Both the position numbers and the translations under genes were made by a program. Below are positions 1 through 6,812 of a stretch of DNA of 29,543 nucleotides, in pieces. Origin of the DNA: a virus; the IMG/VR virus record IMGVR_UViG_3300021356_000119, positions 1 through 29,543 of that record; one strand, given 5' to 3'. The notes under the pieces are model-generated. The model saw nothing but the letters and a program-made list of their open reading frames with translations, searched no databases and had not been told where the DNA came from. How positions within the stretch are numbered: the stretch's first letter is position 1; each line of letters begins with the position of its first letter.

Positions 1-1
1 A

Positions 2-241
2 GCTGCAAGAAAAGCCAATTTAACATCAGTTAAACAATCTAAAACTGTTACAGACATGAGATCTTTATGCCTAGAAATAGGAGATTCAGAGTACAAAAAG
101 TATAAAGCAACTGATGATTTAGCAAATGCAGCTATGTCACTAGCAGCTTATAAGCAAGCAATTGATGCTTCCAAAGCTCAATTAGTATATAATAAGCTAA
201 ATGGTACTACTGCTAAAATTGCTTTCTTAGAAGAAAAGTAA
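2..241 (+). CDS. C-terminal part of unknown phage protein (5' truncated)
   Basis: The reading frame is open from base 2, upstream of the ATG at 56, so this is the last 79 or so residues of a gene that begins outside the window. The visible part is charged and mostly helical in composition, with an alanine-rich stretch (NAAMSLAAYKQAIDASKA) and a lysine-ending tail. No cysteine pair, signal peptide or catalytic motif is visible, and I do not recognise the family. A strong terminator follows 12 bases after the TAA stop, so this gene closes a transcription unit entering from the left. Confidence 0.7.
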   Translation, partial: AARKANLTSVKQSKTVTDMRSLCLEIGDSEYKKYKATDDLANAAMSLAAYKQAIDASKAQLVYNKLNGTTAKIAFLEEK

Positions 242-252
242 TTAAATTACTG

Positions 253-284
253 AAAGCTACCTGTTAATTCAGGTAGCTTTTTTT
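253..284 (+). terminator. Rho-independent terminator
   Basis: An 11-bp perfect stem (core GCTACCTG / CAGGTAGC, flanked by AAA/TTT) with a 6-base loop TTAATT is followed by a T run. It lies just after the stop at 241 and before the lipoprotein gene at 307, separating the incoming unit from the next one. Confidence 0.9.
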
Positions 285-306
285 AGAGGAATTAAAATAT
301 GTTAAG

Positions 307-636
307 ATGAATAAATTATTATTAGTAGCACTCTTATTAGTAGGGTGTGGAGAGAAAGGAAGATTAGAGCAGCATGAAAAAGATTGGTCAAATGCAAAAC
401 CTCTCAAGGTAGAAAGGTACATAGATGAATCAAATTACCATGAAGCAAAAGTAAGTACGTTTATAATAGATGACCATAAGATTATTATATATCATAGTAG
501 TTATGGTGGTAGATTAGTAGCAATACCTTTAGACCAAGATGCAAAAGTAAAAGAGTTAGAAGAATATATATTTAGATTAGAAGAAGAGAATCAATTACTT
601 GGCTCTCTGTTAGCAGAAAAAGAAATAAAAGAATAA
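307..636 (+). CDS. Small predicted lipoprotein (109 aa)
   Basis: The first 13 residues form a short signal peptide (Lys, then a leucine/valine/alanine-rich core) ending in the lipobox LVGC, so Cys14 should be lipidated and the protein anchored in a membrane facing the periplasm or outside. The mature part has no further cysteines. Its last 40 or so residues are rich in Glu, Leu and Lys and look like a helix or coiled coil. Phage lipoproteins of this size are typically outer spanins, superinfection-exclusion proteins or host-envelope modifiers; nothing here decides among them. It is the first gene after a terminator, and a purine-rich AGAGGA lies 16 bases upstream of the ATG, too far for a good ribosome site. 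Four bases later follows a membrane peptide gene, a possible partner. Confidence 0.75.
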   Translation: MNKLLLVALLLVGCGEKGRLEQHEKDWSNAKPLKVERYIDESNYHEAKVSTFIIDDHKIIIYHSSYGGRLVAIPLDQDAKVKELEEYIFRLEEENQLLGSLLAEKEIKE

Positions 637-639
637 GTT

Positions 640-771
640 ATGAAAAGAAGAATTAAACATGAGCTCCACTGGAATTGGAGAAGAATTAAACTCTATGGAA
701 TATTTGCATGGGTTTTTTATGCATTAATGATTTTACGTTTAGTAGAAGCAATTTTTATGTTAGGCTTATGA
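640..771 (+). CDS. 43-residue single-pass membrane peptide
   Basis: This short ORF fills the space after the lipoprotein stop at 636. It reads MKRRIKHELHWNWRRIKLYG, then a hydrophobic segment rich in Ile, Phe, Ala, Leu and Val to the end. The pattern is a very basic N-terminal half followed by one transmembrane helix, suggesting a cytoplasmic N-terminus. Its TGA overlaps the ATG of the next gene (ATGA at 768-771), the usual sign of translational coupling and the best evidence that it is real. Function unknown; holin-like, spanin-related or regulatory roles are all possible. Confidence 0.6.
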   Translation: MKRRIKHELHWNWRRIKLYGIFAWVFYALMILRLVEAIFMLGL

Positions 772-962
772 GTGAAGATTTAAATAAACACAGACAGGTA
801 AAGAGTGTATACAGTAAGAATAACCAGATTAATCCACAAGAGAACAAGTTTGTTCTCTGTGAGTTTGGTGAGAAAGTACTAGAGCTACACAATAAGTATC
901 CTAATGATGCTGATTTTGGTAAACAAGCTAGACAATTATTATTGTTATGGAAAGAAGATTAA
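768..962 (+). CDS. Small unknown phage protein (64 aa)
   Basis: The frame has an earlier ATG at 708, but I place the start at 768. That ATG forms an ATGA overlap with the preceding 43-residue ORF, and the product MSEDLNKHRQ... is hydrophilic, whereas the extra 20 residues would be out-of-frame translation of the membrane peptide. The protein is charged, with a probable C-terminal helix ending LLLLWKED, one cysteine and no known motif. The next gene starts within its last 16 bases. Confidence 0.65.
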   Translation: MSEDLNKHRQVKSVYSKNNQINPQENKFVLCEFGEKVLELHNKYPNDADFGKQARQLLLLWKED

Positions 963-1360
963 GAAACTTAAGTAAGAAAATTTGTAGAGAACACTTTGAG
1001 CTCACTGATTGTGATGAGTGTAAGAACTTACATATGCTTTGGCACATGTATACAGCGGGAGCAAAAAAAGGTACATATAAACCTTTTGTATTCCTAGCAG
1101 AACTCAAACTATTAGAGTATCTTGGTTATATGGATGAGACAAGTGTAGAGAATGCAATAAAACTACTTAGTTCTCCTGATAAAGAGAATTTATTTGTAGC
1201 GTCCCAAGTAATACAATTCTTCAGAAATGAAAGAATTAAGGAAATGGGTGAGTTTAATTTAGAAAAAAGTAGGTATATTCAAGCTAGAATGGATTATGAA
1301 TCCAAGATTATGACAAAGAGTCTTTGGATCAAAAAACAAAAACTAGAAGAAAATGACTGA
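947..1360 (+). CDS. Unknown protein with Cys/His cluster and SSxDxxN motif (137 aa)
   Basis: Residues 13-33 hold a Cys/His cluster (C13, H16, C22, C25, H29, H33) that could bind zinc, though the spacing matches no finger I can name. Residues 67-90 (VENAIKLLSSPDKENLFVAS and onward) match a segment shared with the genes at 8263 and 11168: aliphatic helix, SSxD, two residues, N, then an Ala-containing helix. It resembles one unit of a helical repeat. The C-terminal third is basic and helical. The gene overlaps its neighbours by 16 and 8 bases, so it is part of one tightly coupled run. Function unknown. Confidence 0.65.
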   Translation: MERRLRNLSKKICREHFELTDCDECKNLHMLWHMYTAGAKKGTYKPFVFLAELKLLEYLGYMDETSVENAIKLLSSPDKENLFVASQVIQFFRNERIKEMGEFNLEKSRYIQARMDYESKIMTKSLWIKKQKLEEND

Positions 1361-1601
1361 AAAAGAATTAATTGAATTTGGATTTAAGAAAGAGATTATA
1401 ACTGACTCAGAAAGTCAGAACGGTTATGACTATTATTACTATACACTTGAAGTAATTCAAGATATAGTGCTAGTTAGTTCTGAAAGTGATGAGATAGAAG
1501 ATGATAAGTGGGGTGTATTCTTTTCTGACTCAGATTGTGAGATCTGGGATTCAAAATTATTAAAAGAACTAATAGATGTTTTCAGCAAAATTAAAGGTTG
1601 A
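1353..1601 (+). CDS. Small acidic unknown protein (82 aa)
   Basis: It starts inside the end of the previous gene (ATGACTGA region) and ends inside the start of the next, so translational coupling is likely. The product is strongly acidic, with a tyrosine-rich patch (YDYYYYTL) near residue 26 and a helical C-terminus. The start MTEKELIEFGF resembles many short uncharacterised proteins of Bacteroidota phages, a resemblance I recall but cannot test here. No catalytic motif is visible. Confidence 0.6.
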   Translation: MTEKELIEFGFKKEIITDSESQNGYDYYYYTLEVIQDIVLVSSESDEIEDDKWGVFFSDSDCEIWDSKLLKELIDVFSKIKG

Positions 1602-1938
1602 GAATGGGAAGCTAGTATATCCTAAAAAAATGGATAAGCTAGCTTTTCAATTATTTTTAGAAAAACTTTCTGAAGGTCAGGAAGTTGATATATATATGTC
1701 ACTATCAGATAAAAAAGGTAGTGGTGCACAGATATCTAAAGTGCACAAATGTATCAGAGAATTAGCTAAAGAAAGTGGCTACAGCTTTGATGACATGAAA
1801 AAACTAGTAAAAGAACAAGCAGGATTGGTAGTTGATACTAATTATAAATCATTTGCTGAATGTGACAAAGATGAGTTAAGTCTTGCTATACAAGCGTGTA
1901 TAGAGCTTGGTGAATTCTATAATGTTAATCTGCATTAG
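1576..1938 (+). CDS. NinB-like phage protein (tentative; 120 aa)
   Basis: The layout recalls the lambda NinB family of recombination-associated ssDNA-binding proteins. A beta-strand N-terminus is followed by a helix (residues 20-33), a strand with the phrase GQEVDIYMSL, a Ser/Gly-Gln step (GSGAQ, residues 48-52) entering a helix, and then GYSFDDMKKLVKEQAGL, the helix-Gly-Tyr-acidic-Lys pattern typical near the centre of NinB proteins. Length is near the family norm. The final part (residues 91-120) is helical. It ends in TAG, and the last 14 bases overlap the convergent minus-strand gene. Placement among UDG, Sak4 and other recombination genes fits. The family call rests on pattern only. Confidence 0.45.
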   Translation: MFSAKLKVENGKLVYPKKMDKLAFQLFLEKLSEGQEVDIYMSLSDKKGSGAQISKVHKCIRELAKESGYSFDDMKKLVKEQAGLVVDTNYKSFAECDKDELSLAIQACIELGEFYNVNLH

Positions 1939-2239
1939 GATCAGGTCCTTCATAACCTTCATCACCAGGTACAAGAATTTCTTTATCCTCTAGTTTATCT
2001 TGCTCATTAGCTTGATATTCTATTTCAGCTAATAGTAAAGCTGTTGTATAAAAAGCTTTTTCTGGATCTGAAAGTTTATCAAAATCAGTTTGCATGATCT
2101 TTTTAAGGTCATCAGGGGATTCAATTTTTAATTGTAAAGCAATCCATGTTGATAAACTTTTAGACATTAAATAAAAAGTTTTATTTACTTTGATGTCAAT
2201 AATGACGTCATCTTTAATTTCTTTTACTTTGACAGGCAT
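1925..2239 (-). CDS. Lone minus-strand unknown protein (104 aa)
   Basis: This is the only minus-strand gene within the + strand replication cluster. It is credible because no + strand ORF covers 1939-2250 and its product looks like an ordinary soluble protein: a beta-rich N-terminus (MPVKVKEIKDDVIIDIKV), a central helical part with the phrase SPDDLKKIMQ, a helix ending LLLAEIEYQANEQ, and an acidic, Gly/Pro-containing tail ending DPNAD. Its start codon lies 11 bases from the divergent start of the UDG gene, and its 3' end overlaps the NinB-like gene by 14 bases. Its promoter would therefore have to lie inside the UDG coding sequence. Function unknown; late expression with the other minus-strand genes is plausible. 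Confidence 0.7.
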   Translation of the reverse strand: MPVKVKEIKDDVIIDIKVNKTFYLMSKSLSTWIALQLKIESPDDLKKIMQTDFDKLSDPEKAFYTTALLLAEIEYQANEQDKLEDKEILVPGDEGYEGPDPNAD

Positions 2240-2250
2240 AAAACAAATAT

Positions 2251-2970
2251 ATGGAAAATATTAATATAGCGGAAATTAAACAAAAAATGTTTGACAAGCT
2301 TGAAGGTAGCGGATGGCAACCAGCTTTTAAACATTATATATTTAGTACAGAGTTTGTAAATACAATTTTACAGTTACATAAAGATTCTAAAGAAGGTAAG
2401 AGATTTACCCCACCTCTAAAGAATGTATTTAAAGCATTTGAAGAGTGTCCATTTGATAAACTTAGAGTGGTGATAGTAGGTCAAGATCCTTATCCACAGC
2501 TTGGTGTTGCAGATGGTATTGCATTTAGTTGTAGTAACAATGATAAACCACAGCCTTCATTAAGATATATCTTTGATGAATTAAAAAGAGAGTTTCCAAT
2601 GTATAGAACTAATGATTTATTGTATGACCCATTAGATCTAAAAAGATGGAGTAATCAAGGTATATTGATGCTGAATACTGCATTGACCTGTCAGATAGGT
2701 AAGATAGGATCCCACTATGATATCTGGAAAACCTTTACAGCACATTTATTAACATATCTAAATGATAATAATACAGGTATAATATATGTGTTTATGGGTA
2801 AAAAAGCTGAAGAGTGGTCAGACTTAATTGATGAAAAATTCAATTATAAATTTAATGTACCGCATCCAGCGTCTGCTGCTTATAAAGGTGGTAAATGGGA
2901 CTCTAAAAATGTATTTAGAGAAGTAAATAAAATTTTATATGATAATACTAAACAACAAATAATTTGGTAA
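2251..2970 (+). CDS. ung: Uracil-DNA glycosylase, family 1
   Basis: The enzyme removes uracil from DNA, leaving an abasic site. All main family 1 motifs are present: GQDPYP at residues 77-82 with the water-activating Asp79, the uracil-pocket strand GVADGIAFS (85-93), LNTALT (141-146), and the C-terminal HPASAA (205-210) with catalytic His205. The usual HPSPLS loop, which enters the minor groove, is altered here to HPASAA. The length of 239 residues is close to the bacterial enzyme's 220-230. Its TAA abuts the next ATG at 2971 with no spacer. In a replication cluster it would keep uracil out of the phage genome or process host-derived uracil-containing DNA. Confidence 0.95.
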   Translation: MENINIAEIKQKMFDKLEGSGWQPAFKHYIFSTEFVNTILQLHKDSKEGKRFTPPLKNVFKAFEECPFDKLRVVIVGQDPYPQLGVADGIAFSCSNNDKPQPSLRYIFDELKREFPMYRTNDLLYDPLDLKRWSNQGILMLNTALTCQIGKIGSHYDIWKTFTAHLLTYLNDNNTGIIYVFMGKKAEEWSDLIDEKFNYKFNVPHPASAAYKGGKWDSKNVFREVNKILYDNTKQQIIW

Positions 2971-3558
2971 ATGAAAGAAATATTTGATAGACTAATAAAA
3001 AATGATCTTACACCTAATAGTTTTTATGTTTTACATTGTATAAGAGAGAAAATTATACCCAATAAATTTGTAAATAAATCTTTAGAAGTTAAAAGATTGC
3101 AGACTGATGGTTGGCTTAAAGATGATTTGCATTTGACAAGTAAAAGTCTTATCTTTATGGAAGAAATCGGAGGATTCTTTAAAAAAACCAAAAAGAAAGC
3201 TTCTAAGAATTTAATGGGTGAAAATTTTGCTGTATGTATAAAAACATATAATGAGATATTTCCTTCTAAAAAATTAGGGAGTGGTAAATATGCCAGAACT
3301 AATGTAAAGAATTTAGAAGGAGCATTCAGATGGTTTTTTGAAAACTTTGACTATAGTTGGGAGACTATTTATAAAGCTACTAAAAAGTATGTACAAGATT
3401 ATGAGTTACAAAACTTTAATTATATGCGTACCAGTCAGTACTTTGTTAGGAAACAAACTGTAGATAAAACCTGGGAGTCAGATTTAGCAAATTATTGTGA
3501 AATGATGAACAGTGAAAGTTATAAAGAGACTGTGTATTTTAAAGATGAAGTTGATTAA
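2971..3558 (+). CDS. Conserved phage protein before the helicase, possible helicase loader (195 aa)
   Basis: The first 60-70 residues (LTPNSFYVLHCI ... LQTDGWL ... LTSKSLIFME) have the rhythm of a winged-helix domain. After a lysine-rich linker (around residues 71-80), a second helical domain contains YNEIFPSKKLGSG, several aromatic residues and a Trp near residue 168. No ATPase motif is present. It abuts the UDG stop and lies two genes upstream of the DnaB-type helicase, so a DNA-binding initiator or helicase-loader role is reasonable, but that is inferred from position and fold impression alone. The start at 2971 follows directly on the previous stop. Confidence 0.55.
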   Translation: MKEIFDRLIKNDLTPNSFYVLHCIREKIIPNKFVNKSLEVKRLQTDGWLKDDLHLTSKSLIFMEEIGGFFKKTKKKASKNLMGENFAVCIKTYNEIFPSKKLGSGKYARTNVKNLEGAFRWFFENFDYSWETIYKATKKYVQDYELQNFNYMRTSQYFVRKQTVDKTWESDLANYCEMMNSESYKETVYFKDEVD

Positions 3559-3731
3559 TGACAAAAATAAATTTATTTTTTATTGCAATATTGACTAGTG
3601 TTCTAGCATTCAATATTATTAACATGTTTATTATAGATGTGTCTATAGCACAATTTATAATAATAGAGTTAGTAATATCTTGTTTGCATGCGCTATATAA
3701 TGTTGCAAAGAAAGAAGTATTAAATCCTTAA
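3558..3731 (+). CDS. 57-residue two-helix membrane protein
   Basis: This small ORF exactly fills the gap between the preceding gene and the helicase. Its ATG shares the last base of the previous TAA (TAATG), and its own TAA ends one base before the helicase ATG. After MTKINLF it has a hydrophobic segment (about residues 6-25), a short polar turn with Asp27, and a second hydrophobic segment (about 29-46), ending in a basic tail (KKEVLNP). This suggests a hairpin of two membrane helices. No similarity is recognised. It could tether the replication machinery, act on the host envelope, or be holin-like. Confidence 0.6.
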   Translation: MTKINLFFIAILTSVLAFNIINMFIIDVSIAQFIIIELVISCLHALYNVAKKEVLNP

Positions 3732-3732
3732 T

Positions 3733-4728
3733 ATGAGTAATTATAATAATGCGTCACCACTGAAGCCAGTGAGTGAAAGGGATTCTCTAGCCAAAGCTTT
3801 AACTAAAATGAAAGCAAGAAGGCAAGGGAAGTTACCTTCTTTAATTACTGGTTGGCCAAAGTTTAATGATGCATTTTGTGATGGCTTAGAATGGAAAACA
3901 ATTACTGTTATTGGAGCAAGACCTGGTACTGGTAAGACACTATTTATGGAACAATTAATTAGTGATATTATTGAGAAGAATCCAGATGAAAAATTTAGAG
4001 TTCTAAAATTTCAGATGGAAATGGTTGATGAAACTAATGGTATTAGAAAATTTAGTTTAAAAACAGGATCAGACTACAACACTCTTATGAGTAAAGGTGG
4101 AGATTTAGTTGATAAAGAAATTTGGAACAAGTGTGTACAATATTACAATAGTACACAAACAAAAGATATTGTAAATGTAGTATATGATCAATGCACTATA
4201 AGTGAATTTGAAGCTACAATTGCATATGAACAAGAGAGATATAAAGAAGATGGAGTTTATCCTAATATGCTTGTGTCTATTGACCATTCTGCATTATTTG
4301 CAGTTGATAAGTATGAGAAGGATAAGTTTGATATGTTGGGTCATTTAGGTGAAGCTTTAACTAGATTAAAGAAAAAGTATCCTATTGCATTTGTAGTATT
4401 AAGTCAGCTTAATAGAAATGTAGAAGATCCTAGAAGAGCTGAAGATGGTAGTTATGGTAACTATATTTTAGATTCTGATATTTATGGTTCAGATGCTTTA
4501 TTGCAACATGCTGATGTATTAATTGGCATTAATAAACCTGCTAATAGAAGGATTAGATTATACGGACCTGAAAAATTTGTGATTGAAGATCCAGAAACTT
4601 TAGTATTTCATTTTTTGAAATCTAGAAATGGGACAACTAAAATAAGTTTCTTTAAACTAGATAGAAAGACTATGAGAATAGAGCAGATGGATGTTCCAGC
4701 ACAAGCAGTAAAAATATCAATTAAATAA
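3733..4728 (+). CDS. DnaB-type replicative helicase (C-terminal RecA-fold only)
   Basis: This is a superfamily 4 helicase that would unwind the replication fork as a hexamer. Walker A is GARPGTGKT (residues 61-69), the Walker B strand is MLVSIDH (179-185), VVLSQLNR (221-228) matches the conserved segment after it, and KSRNGTT near residue 297 matches the KxRxG arginine-finger region. The DnaB start-of-domain phrase LITGWPKFND (37-46) is also present. At 331 residues it lacks the usual N-terminal primase-interacting domain of bacterial DnaB (about 450 residues), leaving only about 36 residues before the RecA core. Primase, probable ssDNA-binding protein and polymerase are encoded downstream on the same strand. 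Confidence 0.9.
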   Translation: MSNYNNASPLKPVSERDSLAKALTKMKARRQGKLPSLITGWPKFNDAFCDGLEWKTITVIGARPGTGKTLFMEQLISDIIEKNPDEKFRVLKFQMEMVDETNGIRKFSLKTGSDYNTLMSKGGDLVDKEIWNKCVQYYNSTQTKDIVNVVYDQCTISEFEATIAYEQERYKEDGVYPNMLVSIDHSALFAVDKYEKDKFDMLGHLGEALTRLKKKYPIAFVVLSQLNRNVEDPRRAEDGSYGNYILDSDIYGSDALLQHADVLIGINKPANRRIRLYGPEKFVIEDPETLVFHFLKSRNGTTKISFFKLDRKTMRIEQMDVPAQAVKISIK

Positions 4729-4731
4729 TAA

Positions 4732-5325
4732 ATGAACATAAGAAAAGAAAAAGAAAAAGAGTTCTTAACTGAACACCTAAGCAAGTTCAAAAAGATAAAG
4801 CTTGCTGATCCATTTTTTACTATTAAAACCGCTTTCTTTAAAAAGGGAAAGTATGGTAGACAAGTTCAATTTTTTGAATGGGAACTGGAGAAAAATGAAG
4901 ACATATACATAGAGTTCTATGACAATGTATATGATGACAATAGGACATTAGTAAATGTTCTACCTATGTATCCTAATAGAGCTTTATTTAAGCATAAACA
5001 TAATCCTTTTTATAAAGAAGAATATGAGCTTAAAGAAAGCACTAATGCTCAAGGTAATCCTTATAGTAGTTATGTAATATCTGTTTCAGAATTAACTGCA
5101 ATATTACCTGATGGTAGAGAGGTAACATATAATGAATGGGAAAAAATACAAGAAGAACCTGAAGTTAAAGAACAGAGTACTTTATCTATTTTTCCTGATT
5201 TTGAAGAAAAGAAAGAAGCTGAAAAGAAAGAAGATACACCTTGGTATGATAACAATATTGAGAAGTATTTAGATACAATTGCAAAACAGCTAACAAGAAT
5301 TGCTGATAAATTAGAAAACAAATAA
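4732..5325 (+). CDS. Unknown protein with acidic linker and C-terminal helix (197 aa)
   Basis: Residues 1-135 or so look like a compact, aromatic-rich mixed alpha/beta domain (strand phrases QVQFFEWEL, IYIEFYDNVYD, SSYVISVSEL). A highly charged Glu/Lys linker follows (about 141-172), then an amphipathic helix at the C-terminus (NNIEKYLDTIAKQLTRIADK) that could form a coiled coil or dock on a partner. It sits between the helicase and the Sak4-like ATPase, so a replication or recombination accessory role is likely. I recognise no family. Confidence 0.6.
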   Translation: MNIRKEKEKEFLTEHLSKFKKIKLADPFFTIKTAFFKKGKYGRQVQFFEWELEKNEDIYIEFYDNVYDDNRTLVNVLPMYPNRALFKHKHNPFYKEEYELKESTNAQGNPYSSYVISVSELTAILPDGREVTYNEWEKIQEEPEVKEQSTLSIFPDFEEKKEAEKKEDTPWYDNNIEKYLDTIAKQLTRIADKLENK

Positions 5326-5327
5326 AT

Positions 5328-6050
5328 ATGAGTATAGTACTTCCAACTAAAAAAGTAAAAGCTGTACAGGTTAATCCTAAAAGATTAATTATATACAGTA
5401 AACCAAAAGCTGGTAAAACAACTGCTTTCTCTATGTTAGATAATAATCTAATACTAGATTTAGAAAGTGGTAGTGGTTATGTAGATGCATTAAAGGTTGA
5501 TATTCCTGATCTTAAAACTTTATTAGATACTGGTAAAGCAATTAAAGAAGCAGATAAACCTTATAAGTATGTAACAGTAGATACTGTAACTGCATTAGAA
5601 ACTATGATAATGCCCTTGGCAGTAAAGCTTTATAAAGCAACTCCTATGGGTAAAAATTTTCAAGGTGACAATGTAACTACCTTACCAAATGGTGCTGGTT
5701 ATCTGTATATAAGACAAGCATTTTTTCAAGTGTTAGATTTTATTGATACATTAGCGCCCACAATTATTTTATCTGGTCATATTAAAGACAAAGTAGTTGA
5801 TGATGATGGTGAGATGGTAATGGCTGCAAATATAGACCTTACTGGTAAAATGAAATCTTTAATTTGTGCTAATGCTGATGCAATAGGATATATGTATAGA
5901 AAAGGTAGTAAAGCAATTTTATCATTCAAGAATACTGATGATGTAACTTGTGGCGCAAGACCTAAACACTTAAGAGATCAAGAAATTGTTCTGACTGAAA
6001 TGAATGAAGGTGTCCTTGAAAATAACTGGGACAAAATTTTTGTAAAATAA
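5328..6050 (+). CDS. Sak4-like RecA-fold ATPase (phage recombinase)
   Basis: Walker A is KPKAGKTT (residues 25-32), a strand YVTVDTVTAL (81-90) fits Walker B, and a further strand TIILSGHIKDK fits the sensor region. The compact RecA core with little else (240 residues) and the starting phrase RLIIYSKPKAGKTT are typical of the Sak4/AAA_24 phage group, which promotes single-strand annealing, often with a phage ssDNA-binding protein. The very next gene is a probable ssDNA-binding protein, matching that pairing. The gene follows its upstream neighbour by two bases. A recombination role is inferred from family and context. Confidence 0.8.
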   Translation: MSIVLPTKKVKAVQVNPKRLIIYSKPKAGKTTAFSMLDNNLILDLESGSGYVDALKVDIPDLKTLLDTGKAIKEADKPYKYVTVDTVTALETMIMPLAVKLYKATPMGKNFQGDNVTTLPNGAGYLYIRQAFFQVLDFIDTLAPTIILSGHIKDKVVDDDGEMVMAANIDLTGKMKSLICANADAIGYMYRKGSKAILSFKNTDDVTCGARPKHLRDQEIVLTEMNEGVLENNWDKIFVK

Positions 6051-6066
6051 ATTAAATTAAAAACAA

Positions 6067-6747
6067 ATGGGATTAAGTACAACTGATCTAGGAACAGGCA
6101 AAGCTGGATTGCCTAAAACAATTTCTCCAGGAAATCATGAGCTAAAAATTAATAACATTAAGCTAGAAGAGTTTAAGTTTATTGATAAAGCGTATCATAT
6201 AATATTAGATGTAGAAACAAAGCCAATTGATGGTTTTGAAGGCTTCTTTAGAAATAAAGATGATGAATCTCAAGGTAGATATGAAGGTCAAATAGGTAGA
6301 CTAAAAGCTGGTCAGTATGCATTTGCAGATGGTCAGACTAAGTCTGGTGTTAAGATCAACAGAGATAGATCTATTTTGATATTCTTACAAAACTTATCTA
6401 ATACTCTTGGTATTAATGACTGGTTTCTTGAGCAAGATAATGCACATGAAACTATTGAAGATTTTGTAAAAGCGTTTAATGAAACTGCATCATATCAAGA
6501 TAAATTTCTTGAGTTCTGTGTTGCAGGTAAAGAATATATGAGTAAATCTGGTTATGTAAACTATGATTTACATCTCCCTAAAGCTTCTAATGGTAAATAT
6601 GCTTTTGGTGGTGTTGAAGAAGGTAAGGTAATTATCTATGAAGAAGACAAGCACTTAAAAAAATTAGAAACTAAAAACGTTGAGTCATTTGGTGATGAAC
6701 TTTCACTAAATGGTACAGCTACAGCCGAGGATTTTAACCTCGACTAA
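6067..6747 (+). CDS. Probable single-stranded DNA-binding protein (226 aa)
   Basis: The N-terminal half is beta-rich with glycines and aromatics (NHELKINNIKLEEFKF, YHIILDVETKPIDGFEG), consistent with an OB-fold. The C-terminus is an acidic tail finishing AEDFNLD, resembling the partner-binding tail of SSB proteins. It lies 16 bases after the Sak4-like ATPase and ends the unit at a terminator, the usual order for phage annealase/SSB pairs. The identification comes from overall character and location; there is no single diagnostic motif, so another DNA-binding role is possible. Confidence 0.6.
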   Translation: MGLSTTDLGTGKAGLPKTISPGNHELKINNIKLEEFKFIDKAYHIILDVETKPIDGFEGFFRNKDDESQGRYEGQIGRLKAGQYAFADGQTKSGVKINRDRSILIFLQNLSNTLGINDWFLEQDNAHETIEDFVKAFNETASYQDKFLEFCVAGKEYMSKSGYVNYDLHLPKASNGKYAFGGVEEGKVIIYEEDKHLKKLETKNVESFGDELSLNGTATAEDFNLD

Positions 6748-6766
6748 AACATGCTAGACTAATAAG

Positions 6767-6796
6767 AAAGGGAGATTCTTATAGTCTCCCTTTTTT
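6767..6796 (+). terminator. Rho-independent terminator before the primase
   Basis: The stem AAAGGGAGA / TCTCCCTTT (9 bp) has a 9-base loop and a run of six Ts. It lies 19 bases after the ssDNA-binding protein gene stop and 16 bases before the primase ATG, so it can end the upstream transcript or attenuate readthrough into the primase unit. Confidence 0.85.
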
Positions 6797-6812
6797 ATTT
6801 AAATTTATTGAT

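Noticed and set aside
708-767. Upstream extension of the 64-residue gene to the ATG at 708
   Set aside because: It would overlap most of the membrane peptide ORF; the ATGA junction at 768 and the change of amino-acid character favour the later start.
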